The notes beneath the pieces were generated by a model that saw only the letters and a list, made by a program, of their open reading frames with translations, was not told the origin of the DNA and ran no database searches. 64,000 bases of DNA from a virus: the IMG/VR virus record IMGVR_UViG_3300046328_000499, positions 62,001 to 126,000 of that record; one strand, 5' to 3'. This document shows, piece by piece, positions 1-8,795 of the stretch; the first letter of the stretch is position 1; the number at the start of each line of letters is the position of its first letter. The translations under genes and the position numbers were made by a program.

Positions 1-1
1 T

Positions 2-3000
2 GCTCAAGATGCTATTAATAAACAATTTATAGGTAAACCTAGAAATATAATAGATATAGCTTCACAATATGCAAATTATAAAGTTCCTTTTACTGCTGGT
101 CAAGTTGATTGGGGTAATAGAAAAAGTGCTACATATATTCCATTAAAGAAAAAAGGAGGTGTTGTGAAATATCAATTAGGTAGTGCACTTAGATGGACTC
201 CAAGTAATAAAATTACTAAACAAAATGTAGGTGTTGCATCTACACCTAAAACAGAGAGTAAAATTGTTTCAACTCCAACTGATAATAAATCTAAAAGAAT
301 TGAAGAACTTAAAAATATTATTGCAGGTGCTAAAATAGCTAGAACTGTAAATGATGTTGCAGGATTTGTACCAGGAGCTAACATTGTAACTGCTGTTACA
401 GGTGCTTTAGGGTCTATTGGAGAATCTAACTACCAAAAAGAATTAGATGAATTACAAGGTAAGAAATGGGGTCTAAGAGAATGGGCTGGAGCTGCAGGAG
501 ATTTAGCATTAGAAGGTGTTGGAATTGTTCCATTTGCTAATTGGTTTACAAAAGGTAAAAAAGTAGTTGAAGCTGGTCAAACTGCTTCTAAACTTGTTGA
601 TACTGCTAAAGATGCTTCTAAATTATCTGATAAAGCTCAAAAAATTAAAGATTTAAAAGATGCTAGAAATCTTGCAAAAGAAACTCTTAATGAAGCTAAT
701 TTAGCTAGAAAAGAAGCCTTACAAGCTAAAAAAATTGATTCTAATGTTAGTATTCCAGAAGTTCCAGTTGAATTATCAATGAATGTTTATAATGCTGGAA
801 AAAATCTTGATCAAGTTCGCTCTCAATATAGAAGAGGTCTTGATATAGTCGGTTCTGGTCTTGGCACAATTGCAAAAGGTGCAAAAGATTTAGGTGTAGG
901 TGCAGGTAAAGGTGCTTTCAGATATTTAGGAAAAGCTGCAACTCACCCTGTTGGTATGGTAGGATTAGGTGCTTTATCTGGTATCAACACATATCAAACT
1001 GCAAGCAATCTTTACGATAAATCTCAAACACCAGAAGGTTTAGATTGGAGAGATGTTGCTGATGCTTCACAAGGATTAACAGGATTAGCTGGTAATATCA
1101 AAGATTTGCATAGAATTGGTAGAAGAAATCAAATATCAAAAGCTGTTGATGGAGTGACTCATAAAGAAGCTAGTAGTCCTGAATTTCAACCTAATACACC
1201 TTGGAAAAAAGATTTTGAAAAATATAGTAAAGATTGGACTAATAATTTATCTATGCCTAGTTTACCTAATATGGAAAGAGTGAAAAAACTTAGAGATGCT
1301 GTGGCAGATAAGTTTAAATCTCAACCTAAATATACTTATGAACCTAATGATAAACCTAAAGCAAATGAACCAGAAGTTGTAAAAGATGATGGAGCTAAAA
1401 ATAGTGTTGTAGAACCTGAGATTGTAGTTCCAAATACACCTAAATCAACTCCTAAAAAAACTACTTTAAGTGAAAGATTAGGATTAATTGATTTAAAAGT
1501 TGGTGATTTACCTACTAGAAGTGGAACAGATAAAAAACTATTTGAACTATCTAATATAGAAAATGATTTATTAAAACCTAAACTTTCAAAATATGAAAAA
1601 GATTTATTACTACTAAGAAAAAAGAAAATAGAAAAGTCTATTCCAAATTTTGAAAAACTTTATAAATTTCGTAAAGGAGGTATAATTAAATACGAAAATC
1701 CAGCTGGAAAATTGCCTTCTTATTTATCTAATAATCAATTTATGTTAGATTTACAGAAAAGGTTGTTAGAAGAAGCTAAAAAAAAAAGTAATTTAGCGAC
1801 AGTAGAAACTAAAAAATTTACTCCTCTCAGTCTCGGAAATTCTGAACAAACAGCTAATAAATTAGGAACAACTATTGGAGGAATGGATGCAGCAACTCAA
1901 AAAAGAAAACTTGCTTACGAAAAAGCTTACAAAAATGTTGATTTTGAAGCTAATAATAAAGCACAAGAAGCCTATTTAAAAAACTTAGAAGCGAAACCTA
2001 TTAACACAACTTCTAATAAGACTAGTAACAAATCTGTTCAATTACCTATCAGTCCAAATGCTTACGGAGTAACTATTGATGGTATTACACCTGAACAACA
2101 ACAATCCGCTATAAAAATTAATCAATCTGTTAGAGGTTCTAATTTTGTTAAAACTGATGCAGTAACTCCACAATACTCTAAAAATGCTTTTGGTGTTGAT
2201 ATTGCTGGAATTACTCCTAAACAAGTTAAATATGCTTCTGGAACGGGAGCTTCTAGTACTTCTACTGGTACAGCTGTTAAAAGAGATGGTGATGGAACTA
2301 CTGATGCAAGTTCTAATGGAACTAATACAGCTACTACTGATGCAAATGGACAACAATCTCAGCAACAATCAGCTATTCAAGGTAGTGAAGGAAGTGGAAA
2401 TGGTACAAAAGTTAATAGTGCTCTTCACGGAGGAACTGATGGATTTGATACAGAAGGTTATGATGAAGATGGTAATCCAATTGATGCAAATTTAAAAGGT
2501 AAAGATAAATGGTTTATTGGTAAAGATGAATTAAAACTTGCTTCTGATTTAGCTTTATCTATTTGGAATAAGCCTGTTATTAGTCACCGTCAAATTATTG
2601 ATAAACAATTACAAGGTTATACACCAGAAGTAGGTTATCAACAAATGTTACAAAATAAAGCAGATGCACAATCAGCAATGGCATTATCTGTTAGAAATAA
2701 TATGAGTGCAGACCCTACTGTAAATCTTATTAATGCTAGTATGGCTCAAACTAATCTTAATAAAGCTAATCAAGCCAGTAATGCTCAAATAGCTCAAAAA
2801 GCTGAACAAAAAGCTTTATCTGATTATCAAATTAATGAACAAAATAAACTCACAACTACTTCTAATCAACAACTTAATGCTGAAAATCTATCTAAAGAAG
2901 AATTTGAAAAGAAAACTGCTGATCGTCAATATATGCTTAATCACGCTAGAATTTTAGCTGGATACAGAGATAACAAGTTTATGAAAGACACACAAGCTAA

Positions 3001-3448
3001 ACAAGCAATCTTTAAAGCTGGTCAAACTGATCAACAAAATCAAAAAGCTCAATTAGTATCACAAAAAATTAGAGAAGCTAATAAAGCTGATTCTGCTGAA
3101 CAAACAGCTAGACAAAATTATAGAATGCACTTTGAAGCGGCTCAAAAAGAAACTGATCCAACTAGAAAAGCTCAATATGAAAAAGACGCTAAAAAATATG
3201 AAGCAGATGCAGAACTTTTTAAAAAGAATTATGAAAAATTAACAGAAGAAGCTAATAATATTCAAAATCAAAATCCTGATAATGCAGAACAAGTGTATCA
3301 AGCTAACAGACAAATGGGAAAATTAGGCGGAACTCGTAAAATGTCAAGTATTGCAACAATTAAACAACAGCAAGAACAGCAACCTATTTCTAAATATGGA
3401 GGTAAAGTAAATAATAAATATAAATGGATGCGCACCGTAGCAAAGTAA
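2..3448 (+). CDS. Internal virion/cargo-like protein, 5' end cut by window
   Basis: The frame is open from the first bases, so the gene begins upstream; the GTG at 164 is only the first start-like codon inside it. At least 1149 residues are visible. The N-terminal third is Gly/Ala-rich and partly hydrophobic, as in phage internal ejection proteins. A Lys/Glu-rich middle follows, then a Ser/Thr/Gly/Gln-rich linker (about nt 2230-2400) and a long Gln/Ala/Asn-rich, probably helical C-terminal part. The motif KKGGVVKYQ (about nt 152-178) recurs as RKGGIIKYE (about 1671-1697), and KYGG lies near the C-terminus. No cysteine was found. The stop overlaps the next gene by 25 bases. Its place ahead of the giant virion proteins suggests a capsid cargo or ejected protein. 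That role is inferred from context and composition; I recognise no enzyme domain. Confidence 0.75.
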   Translation, partial: AQDAINKQFIGKPRNIIDIASQYANYKVPFTAGQVDWGNRKSATYIPLKKKGGVVKYQLGSALRWTPSNKITKQNVGVASTPKTESKIVSTPTDNKSKRIEELKNIIAGAKIARTVNDVAGFVPGANIVTAVTGALGSIGESNYQKELDELQGKKWGLREWAGAAGDLALEGVGIVPFANWFTKGKKVVEAGQTASKLVDTAKDASKLSDKAQKIKDLKDARNLAKETLNEANLARKEALQAKKIDSNVSIPEVPVELSMNVYNAGKNLDQVRSQYRRGLDIVGSGLGTIAKGAKDLGVGAGKGAFRYLGKAATHPVGMVGLGALSGINTYQTASNLYDKSQTPEGLDWRDVADASQGLTGLAGNIKDLHRIGRRNQISKAVDGVTHKEASSPEFQPNTPWKKDFEKYSKDWTNNLSMPSLPNMERVKKLRDAVADKFKSQPKYTYEPNDKPKANEPEVVKDDGAKNSVVEPEIVVPNTPKSTPKKTTLSERLGLIDLKVGDLPTRSGTDKKLFELSNIENDLLKPKLSKYEKDLLLLRKKKIEKSIPNFEKLYKFRKGGIIKYENPAGKLPSYLSNNQFMLDLQKRLLEEAKKKSNLATVETKKFTPLSLGNSEQTANKLGTTIGGMDAATQKRKLAYEKAYKNVDFEANNKAQEAYLKNLEAKPINTTSNKTSNKSVQLPISPNAYGVTIDGITPEQQQSAIKINQSVRGSNFVKTDAVTPQYSKNAFGVDIAGITPKQVKYASGTGASSTSTGTAVKRDGDGTTDASSNGTNTATTDANGQQSQQQSAIQGSEGSGNGTKVNSALHGGTDGFDTEGYDEDGNPIDANLKGKDKWFIGKDELKLASDLALSIWNKPVISHRQIIDKQLQGYTPEVGYQQMLQNKADAQSAMALSVRNNMSADPTVNLINASMAQTNLNKANQASNAQIAQKAEQKALSDYQINEQNKLTTTSNQQLNAENLSKEEFEKKTADRQYMLNHARILAGYRDNKFMKDTQAKQAIFKAGQTDQQNQKAQLVSQKIREANKADSAEQTARQNYRMHFEAAQKETDPTRKAQYEKDAKKYEADAELFKKNYEKLTEEANNIQNQNPDNAEQVYQANRQMGKLGGTRKMSSIATIKQQQEQQPISKYGGKVNNKYKWMRTVAK

Positions 3449-3690
3449 TATTAGAAGAATTAAAACAGCAACATAAGTTACAAGTAGAAGAATTAAAAGC
3501 TAGACATAAAGCAACAGTAGAATTTAATAAAGTTATTCAAGAAATATCTAAAAGATATTATAAATCTCAAAAAAATTCTTCTAACTTTGATGCTAAATAT
3601 TTTGATAAAGTCAAAGATAGATTTAATAGAGAATCAAATTTTATACTTAATCAATACAATAAAAATTTGAATTTAAGGTTGAAAATTTAG
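3424..3690 (+). CDS. Small charged coiled-coil protein
   Basis: This encodes 88 residues. The first 50 form a Lys/Glu/Gln-rich helix with heptad-like spacing (EELKQQHKLQVEELKARHK), so a coiled coil is likely. The tail is basic and Asn-rich. The start codon lies 25 bases inside the end of the preceding gene, which implies translational coupling. It is probably a small partner or scaffold of the neighbouring virion proteins. I recognise no family. It is real rather than a shadow because it fills the space between two virion genes in the same direction and has the same codon character. Confidence 0.6.
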   Translation: MDAHRSKVILEELKQQHKLQVEELKARHKATVEFNKVIQEISKRYYKSQKNSSNFDAKYFDKVKDRFNRESNFILNQYNKNLNLRLKI

Positions 3691-3747
3691 TTTTAAATAA
3701 TTAGTTTAATAATCAAAATAGTAAATAACAAAAATAATTTCGAAATT

Positions 3748-4857
3748 ATGTATAACGAACAAGAAGAAATGCCACAAGAAGATTACACAATGGATCAGGC
3801 AGAAGGTCACGATCCAATGAGTATGTTAGTTGATTTAGTTGATGATATGTTTGAATATCTTGCAGAATGTACTACAAAAGCAGCTCTTAAAGAAGATGAA
3901 TTAGCTAAAATTAAACAAGAAGACCCTGAAAAAACTATTGCTCAACATCTTGAATCTTTTAGTGATTATAAACAACAAGTAACAAGTGTATTACACGAAA
4001 TTCTTGGACAATTAGGTGGAGGTTCTCAAGAACAACCTGAAATGGAGGAAGAAATGATGGAAGGTGAGGAAGAATATGGTGATGGCGGTGAGATGTATCG
4101 TAGAGGTGGCAGGACTAGAAGTTTTCAAACTCCAGCAGGAACAGTTCCTGGTAGAGACGAAGAAGGAAATATGTTATTAGATGAGGTAACTGTAAGAAGT
4201 GGGCCTAGAGATCCTGAAGTTATGTACAATAAAGCGTACAAAGAAATGAAAATAGCTTTTCCTAAAATAAATGATCAAGCTTTGGACGATAAAATTAGAC
4301 AAAGATTAGCTTCTCTACAAAATAAAAATGCCCATAATGATTATATAGAAATAGAAAACTTAAAGAGACAAGCCAATAGAACAAATCCTTTAATTGAAAA
4401 ACAACAGAAAATTCAATTAGATTCAAAAGGCACTCCAGGAAAAGCTGAAGTAGATGCTTTTAATGCTAGTGGTAAAAAAGTAACTAACCCTAATTCAATG
4501 CATCCAGAACTAGCTTCTGCTTTACAACAAGTTGCAAAAAAATATAATCTTTCTACTAAAGATGTTGTAGGACAAATTGGTGCTCATTATGGAGTGTCTG
4601 CTAACAATATTACAAAAGAACAACTAAGAAATTTTATGTCTCATACAGATAAGAAATATGAGCCTAGTGTAGAAGATTTTACAAGTGGAAGTACGTATGT
4701 AAAAGATGCCAAAAATAGAACACAACAAATGGGAAAAGACGGAAAACTTTTTTATGTTCAAGGTCAGTGGGCTCCAGCTGGTAAAAATGCTAATGGTAAA
4801 GTAATTGAAAAAATGCAATTAGCTAATGGTCAATTCAAAACAAGAGTTGTTGAATAA
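3748..4857 (+). CDS. Virion-associated protein, acidic N-terminus, unknown
   Basis: This encodes 369 residues. The first 120 are strongly acidic and Met/Gln-rich (for example EEEMMEGEEEYGDGGEMY) and contain the only cysteine (LAECTTK). A sharp switch to basic sequence at MYRRGGRTRS gives another copy of the Y/F-x-x-G-G motif seen in the neighbouring proteins, followed by FQTPAGTVPG. The rest is hydrophilic and probably helical, with a Tyr/Lys-rich end. The start follows an A/T-rich leader (aatttcgaaatt) without a Shine-Dalgarno sequence. The acidic-then-basic layout around the GG motif resembles a cleaved propeptide, but this is inference. The function is unknown. Confidence 0.7.
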   Translation: MYNEQEEMPQEDYTMDQAEGHDPMSMLVDLVDDMFEYLAECTTKAALKEDELAKIKQEDPEKTIAQHLESFSDYKQQVTSVLHEILGQLGGGSQEQPEMEEEMMEGEEEYGDGGEMYRRGGRTRSFQTPAGTVPGRDEEGNMLLDEVTVRSGPRDPEVMYNKAYKEMKIAFPKINDQALDDKIRQRLASLQNKNAHNDYIEIENLKRQANRTNPLIEKQQKIQLDSKGTPGKAEVDAFNASGKKVTNPNSMHPELASALQQVAKKYNLSTKDVVGQIGAHYGVSANNITKEQLRNFMSHTDKKYEPSVEDFTSGSTYVKDAKNRTQQMGKDGKLFYVQGQWAPAGKNANGKVIEKMQLANGQFKTRVVE

Positions 4858-4879
4858 TTAATCTAATTAAACTAATCAA

Positions 4880-6046
4880 ATGTATAATTGGAAATCACAA
4901 AAATACAAAAATAAGTATCAAAGTGGTGGTATAACTAGCAATACTGTTAGTTATACTCCATTAAATACTACTCAACAATACGATCCTTCTAATCCTACTG
5001 AACAAGAATACAATCAATTTAATGAACAAGCAGAAGATCAAATTAGTTATGATACATTAAATCAAGACACACTTCCTGATTATGATTATACTGAACAAGA
5101 AACAGATTATCAAGCAGAATCCCTTCAAGCTCGTAAAGGAATGAAATTAATTAAATCTTTTAGTAAATTCTTAAAAGGTGGTCGAGTTGATGGTGAATTA
5201 TATGATATTAAATTCTTTGAAGATGGAGGAGCTATTCCACAAGGTGCTGAATCAATAGGTAATGGTAAATATAGGTTAGCTAATGGAACAATTTTCACTC
5301 CTAAACTAAGTACGAGTACTTCTAATTATAATAATGGTAAATTTTTTCAAAAAGCTGCCACTGAAATAGATAATTATGACACTCTTACAGAAAAAGGTAA
5401 AGAAGTTGCTAGAACAGTAGGTACAGGTACAGCAAATGTATTAAGAGGTAAACTACCAATGCAAAATAGCAATATTTCTACTATTTATGATAAAACTAAT
5501 AAAAATACAGGAGTAGTTGCTGCAAAATCGTCTACTGGTGGAATGTATCAAATAGGTACAATAGAAAAACCTCAAACTACTTCATACGGAACAAAAGAAG
5601 TTACAAATACTTTTACACCTCTTAACTCTAATATCAGTAATACAATAACTCCAAAACCAGTTCCAGTACCAACTCTAACTCCAACTCCTGTTCAACCAGT
5701 TGTAAATAATACAAATAATAATTCAAATACTCCTAGTAATACAACAGACAATAAAGTACCTAATAAAGTGCCTTCTAATAATACTGTTATTAATAATAAT
5801 AATAATAATAATAATAAAAACAACAATAATAATAAAAACAATAATAAATCAAACGGATCTTCTGGAAGAATTATTTTTGATGATTTTATTAGGTCAGGTA
5901 ATAAAGGAGTTACAGGAGTAAAATACCATTATGAAGGAACTACAGAATCAAAAACTGATACTATTGATGGTTGGAATAGAAATCCTACTACAAAAAAAAT
6001 TACAAAAGATAATTTTGGACAACCAACTAATAGACCAAGCAATTAA
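4880..6046 (+). CDS. Virion-associated Asn-rich protein with KYQSGG N-terminus
   Basis: This encodes 388 residues. The N-terminus has KYKNKYQSGG at about residues 9-18, nearly the same signature as the 6588-8723 protein, and later LKGGRVDG and EDGGAIPQG. A Gln/Tyr/Asp-rich stretch precedes a globular-looking middle. A Pro/Thr/Asn linker then leads into a run of mostly asparagines encoded by an AAT repeat, followed by about 65 residues of ordinary sequence containing RIIFDDFIR. No cysteine was seen. It starts 22 bases after the previous stop and is probably co-transcribed. The sequence supports a low-complexity structural or cargo protein; I know no homologue. Confidence 0.7.
   Translation: MYNWKSQKYKNKYQSGGITSNTVSYTPLNTTQQYDPSNPTEQEYNQFNEQAEDQISYDTLNQDTLPDYDYTEQETDYQAESLQARKGMKLIKSFSKFLKGGRVDGELYDIKFFEDGGAIPQGAESIGNGKYRLANGTIFTPKLSTSTSNYNNGKFFQKAATEIDNYDTLTEKGKEVARTVGTGTANVLRGKLPMQNSNISTIYDKTNKNTGVVAAKSSTGGMYQIGTIEKPQTTSYGTKEVTNTFTPLNSNISNTITPKPVPVPTLTPTPVQPVVNNTNNNSNTPSNTTDNKVPNKVPSNNTVINNNNNNNNKNNNNNKNNNKSNGSSGRIIFDDFIRSGNKGVTGVKYHYEGTTESKTDTIDGWNRNPTTKKITKDNFGQPTNRPSN
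5791..5848 (+). repeat. AAT trinucleotide repeat coding for poly-Asn
   Basis: Tandem AAT units run from 5791 and are interrupted by AAA and AAC codons to about 5848. They encode a near-continuous asparagine tract inside the 388-aa protein. Units are in frame, so slippage by whole units changes only tract length. Confidence 0.85.
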
Positions 6047-6076
6047 ATTATAATACCAATTTAAATCCAAATCTAA

Positions 6077-6418
6077 ATGAAAATTAAAAATGATTTTACA
6101 AATGAGCAATTATTAGATATTGTATCTAAATCTCATAAAACAATAGAAGAAAGCAGTGTTTTAATAGAAGATTTTATTAGATTTTTTTTAGGAGAAAACT
6201 TTGAATTAATATTAAATCACAATAAAGAAAAGACTATTTACCAACTTTATATAAAAGATATAACCTCTAAAGATAAAAATGCAAATATAATCTCTAAAGA
6301 GTTTAGTTTTGATAACAAAAAAGAAGCAGTTCCAGAATTTATTAAAATTCATAAGATTTTAGTATCTTTATTAGAAGATTTAAAAACTATTTTTAATACT
6401 GTTACAGAAAAACAATAA
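6077..6418 (+). CDS. Small hypothetical protein
   Basis: This encodes 113 residues, acidic and Lys-rich, predicted mostly helical (DIVSKSHKTIEESSVLIEDFI, then a C-terminal helix LVSLLEDLKTIFNTVTEKQ). There is no signal peptide, membrane segment or known motif. It is the last gene before the terminator at 6487-6520, so it ends the first late operon seen here. The start follows an A-rich leader (aaatctaaATG). Function unknown. Confidence 0.6.
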   Translation: MKIKNDFTNEQLLDIVSKSHKTIEESSVLIEDFIRFFLGENFELILNHNKEKTIYQLYIKDITSKDKNANIISKEFSFDNKKEAVPEFIKIHKILVSLLEDLKTIFNTVTEKQ

Positions 6419-6486
6419 GAAATATCAAAGTTATTTGAATTACAGTAATCTAAAAAATAACTAATTATTGTAACAATTTATATTAT

Positions 6487-6520
6487 AAAATCCTTGCTTT
6501 GATTAGTGAGGATTTTTGTG
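6487..6520 (+). terminator. Rho-independent terminator after the 113-aa gene
   Basis: Arms AAAATCCTTGC (6487-6497) and GTGAGGATTTT (6506-6516) pair over 11 positions with two G-T wobbles and an 8-nt loop. The right arm runs into TTTTTGTGTTT. It lies about 70 bases after the stop at 6418, in a 169-base gap before the next gene. Confidence 0.75.
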
Positions 6521-6522
6521 TT

Positions 6523-6541
6523 TATAACAAAATTTGTTATA
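6523..6541. promoter_or_regulatory. 19-nt perfect palindrome, possible operator
   Basis: TATAACAAA, a central A, then TTTGTTATA forms a perfect inverted repeat between the terminator and the 6588 gene. With a single-base centre it suits a dimeric protein site better than an RNA hairpin. No Bacteroidota-type TAnnTTTG promoter was seen in this gap. The role is inferred from symmetry and position only. Confidence 0.35.
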
Positions 6542-6587
6542 TTTATAAGAATAAGTTTATAATCAATAAGACTATAAAAGAAAAATT

Positions 6588-8723
6588 ATGAAATCATTAT
6601 ATAAAAGTTTAAAATCGATTAAAAAACCTTTGAGTAAATATCAATCCGGAGGAGCTTATCAATCATATACGTATATACCTGAAACTATATCTCAATTGCC
6701 TAATGTTGGTATGGGGGTTCCTATGATTGGAGTTGAAGATATTGCTCAAACAAAGCGTACAGAAGCACCAGATTTATCTTCTTTATTAGATAAAGATATG
6801 CTTAAAGAATTATACGGAAAAGGACATACTGCTGCTGTTGATGCTTACATTGCTCAAAAACAACAAAAGATTAATCAATTAGATAATATGAATTATATGG
6901 CTCTCAAAACTAATAAAGGTAAAAGATTAATGAGAGACGCAACAGTTCAACCTGATGAAATTAATACTTTATTAAGACAACAAAAAGAAACAGAAGAACA
7001 ATGGAAGTCAGCTGAATCTCGTAAAGCACAAGGTTCTGTTATGGCAAAAGATGGTAAAGTAATTGTATGGGACAAGACATTAAATAAATACAATGAAGTT
7101 CCTTATGCCACTTATTTATTAGATAGAAATAAACCAGATTCTATATATGGTAATTTGATGACAGTAGGAGAATTTAAAACTGAATTTGATTACAAAGGTT
7201 CTGTAACTAATCCAGATCTAAATAAAACTATTGGATATGTTAAAGGAATGAGCGAAGTTCAAGATAAAGTTGTAAAACTATTATCTCATATAGAAACCAG
7301 TGGAAGTAAATCTGATAATACTCTATTGAGCGTATTTGGTCAAGTTGCTTCTGGTCAAATTGCAGCAGGTACTCAACGTAATGCAGGAGGTCGTGAAACT
7401 AATGAAGGACCAAAAGGTCAAGTACAAGCATTTAAAAATGCAATATTTGGTTATATAGATGAAGCTGATTGGGATGCGGTTAAAAGTCAAATATTAAATG
7501 ATCAACTTTCTGGTCGTATTGCAGTCTCTGGCATAAATCTTAATGAAGGTGTTAAAGATAATATGTCAGAAGAAGAAAAAGCTCAATTAATGAATTGGAA
7601 TCTTGAAGTTGCAGCTATTAAAAGATTGCAAGATTATGGTAATGCTAAAAAGACTACTAAAACAGAATCTTTGACTGCTCAAAATATTGATATGGGTTAT
7701 AGTAACTTACATTCAGGAAGAGGTGCAGGAGGACAAGAATTAACAGAAGAAATTGGTCTTCATCAAGCTCACGGAAATGGTTTAATGAATCAAGAAATGC
7801 AAGAATTTGTTGTAGATGGAGTTAAATTTAAAGCTTTAGCAAGTACTGTAAAAGGAGCTTTAGGTATGCAAGATAAAAACGGTAAAATAATGCCTTTACA
7901 AATGTTACAAAATTCAGATTGGGGAAAAAGTGCTGAAGCAGGAAGTACAGTAAATGCAGGTATGTATGGAGCTAATATACAACTACCTATAAATAATGTT
8001 GTTCTTAGTACAACTAATTTTAATTCTTCAATGTTATATCTACCAACAGACAAAGAAGCAGCAAAAACATACCTTAAAATAAAAGAATCTGTATTTGATA
8101 AAGAACCTCAAAAATATAATACATTTACAGCAGAAGGTCAACAAAATGTTAAAGATTATTTAGTTAGACAAGGTGCTCCACAAGATTTGACTTTTCAAAA
8201 ATTTAATGTTGCTACTGTAAATTATGTAGATACAGATGGAAAAATTGATGAAGACACTTCACAAAGTCTAGGATTTAAATATGTAGGTAAAGCTTCAGAT
8301 AGAGATAACTCTTTAGCTCAACAAGCTATAAAAGGAGCTTCTTATGAATTAAATCCTGACGGCACACCTAATTATAAAGTAAAAACTCCTATCGGTACTC
8401 ACATAGGAGTAACTGATGAAGGAAAAGTAGAAACTCAATGGACAGGAAGAACTGATGCAAAAGTGTATGAAACGAAAGTATTTTTACCTGTTAATGATCA
8501 ACATTCACAAAGACTTACAGATGGTTTAAAGTCTAATGTATCTAAACAATCAGTGCATATATCTAATATGACCCAAGGACCTGGAGGGGCAGGAATAAAT
8601 GCAGATCAATATCAATATAGAATTCCTACTGGTCAAACAACTTACCCTGGAGCTAATGGTCCAGCACCTATATTTAGTCCTAGTAGTTCTTATGGAGCTT
8701 GGGGAAATCCTGAACAACAATAA
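6588..8723 (+). CDS. Virion/cargo protein with N-terminal KYQSGG motif
   Basis: This encodes 711 residues. The N-terminus is short and basic (MKSLYKSLKSIKKPLSKYQSGG), ending in the same KYQSGG signature as the 4880-6046 protein; no signal peptide or membrane segment follows. A Lys/Gln-rich helical part (about 60-160) precedes a mixed alpha/beta body and a Gly/Pro/Ser-rich tail ending EQQ. There is no cysteine. It is the first gene after a terminator and palindrome, and directly precedes the 11.5-kb helicase gene, so it probably opens the transcript of the giant virion proteins. I recognise no enzymatic motif. The virion role is inferred from position and the shared N-terminal signature. Confidence 0.72.
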   Translation: MKSLYKSLKSIKKPLSKYQSGGAYQSYTYIPETISQLPNVGMGVPMIGVEDIAQTKRTEAPDLSSLLDKDMLKELYGKGHTAAVDAYIAQKQQKINQLDNMNYMALKTNKGKRLMRDATVQPDEINTLLRQQKETEEQWKSAESRKAQGSVMAKDGKVIVWDKTLNKYNEVPYATYLLDRNKPDSIYGNLMTVGEFKTEFDYKGSVTNPDLNKTIGYVKGMSEVQDKVVKLLSHIETSGSKSDNTLLSVFGQVASGQIAAGTQRNAGGRETNEGPKGQVQAFKNAIFGYIDEADWDAVKSQILNDQLSGRIAVSGINLNEGVKDNMSEEEKAQLMNWNLEVAAIKRLQDYGNAKKTTKTESLTAQNIDMGYSNLHSGRGAGGQELTEEIGLHQAHGNGLMNQEMQEFVVDGVKFKALASTVKGALGMQDKNGKIMPLQMLQNSDWGKSAEAGSTVNAGMYGANIQLPINNVVLSTTNFNSSMLYLPTDKEAAKTYLKIKESVFDKEPQKYNTFTAEGQQNVKDYLVRQGAPQDLTFQKFNVATVNYVDTDGKIDEDTSQSLGFKYVGKASDRDNSLAQQAIKGASYELNPDGTPNYKVKTPIGTHIGVTDEGKVETQWTGRTDAKVYETKVFLPVNDQHSQRLTDGLKSNVSKQSVHISNMTQGPGGAGINADQYQYRIPTGQTTYPGANGPAPIFSPSSSYGAWGNPEQQ

Positions 8724-8795
8724 AAAAATTAAATTAAATTACCTTCATTAATTACATTTTATAAAATATTAAAATTATTAAAAAATATTATAATT

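Noticed and set aside
164-166. GTG as start of the first gene
   Set aside because: The frame is open back to base 2, and a copy of the KGG-K-Y motif spans this point, so the codon is internal.
2042-2495. Overlapping ORFs on both strands in the Ser/Thr/Gln-rich linker
   Set aside because: They are shadows of repetitive codons in the real gene, with low-complexity products.
4880-4960. Lipoprotein or Sec signal on the KYQSGG proteins
   Set aside because: No hydrophobic core and no lipobox cysteine follow the basic N-terminus.
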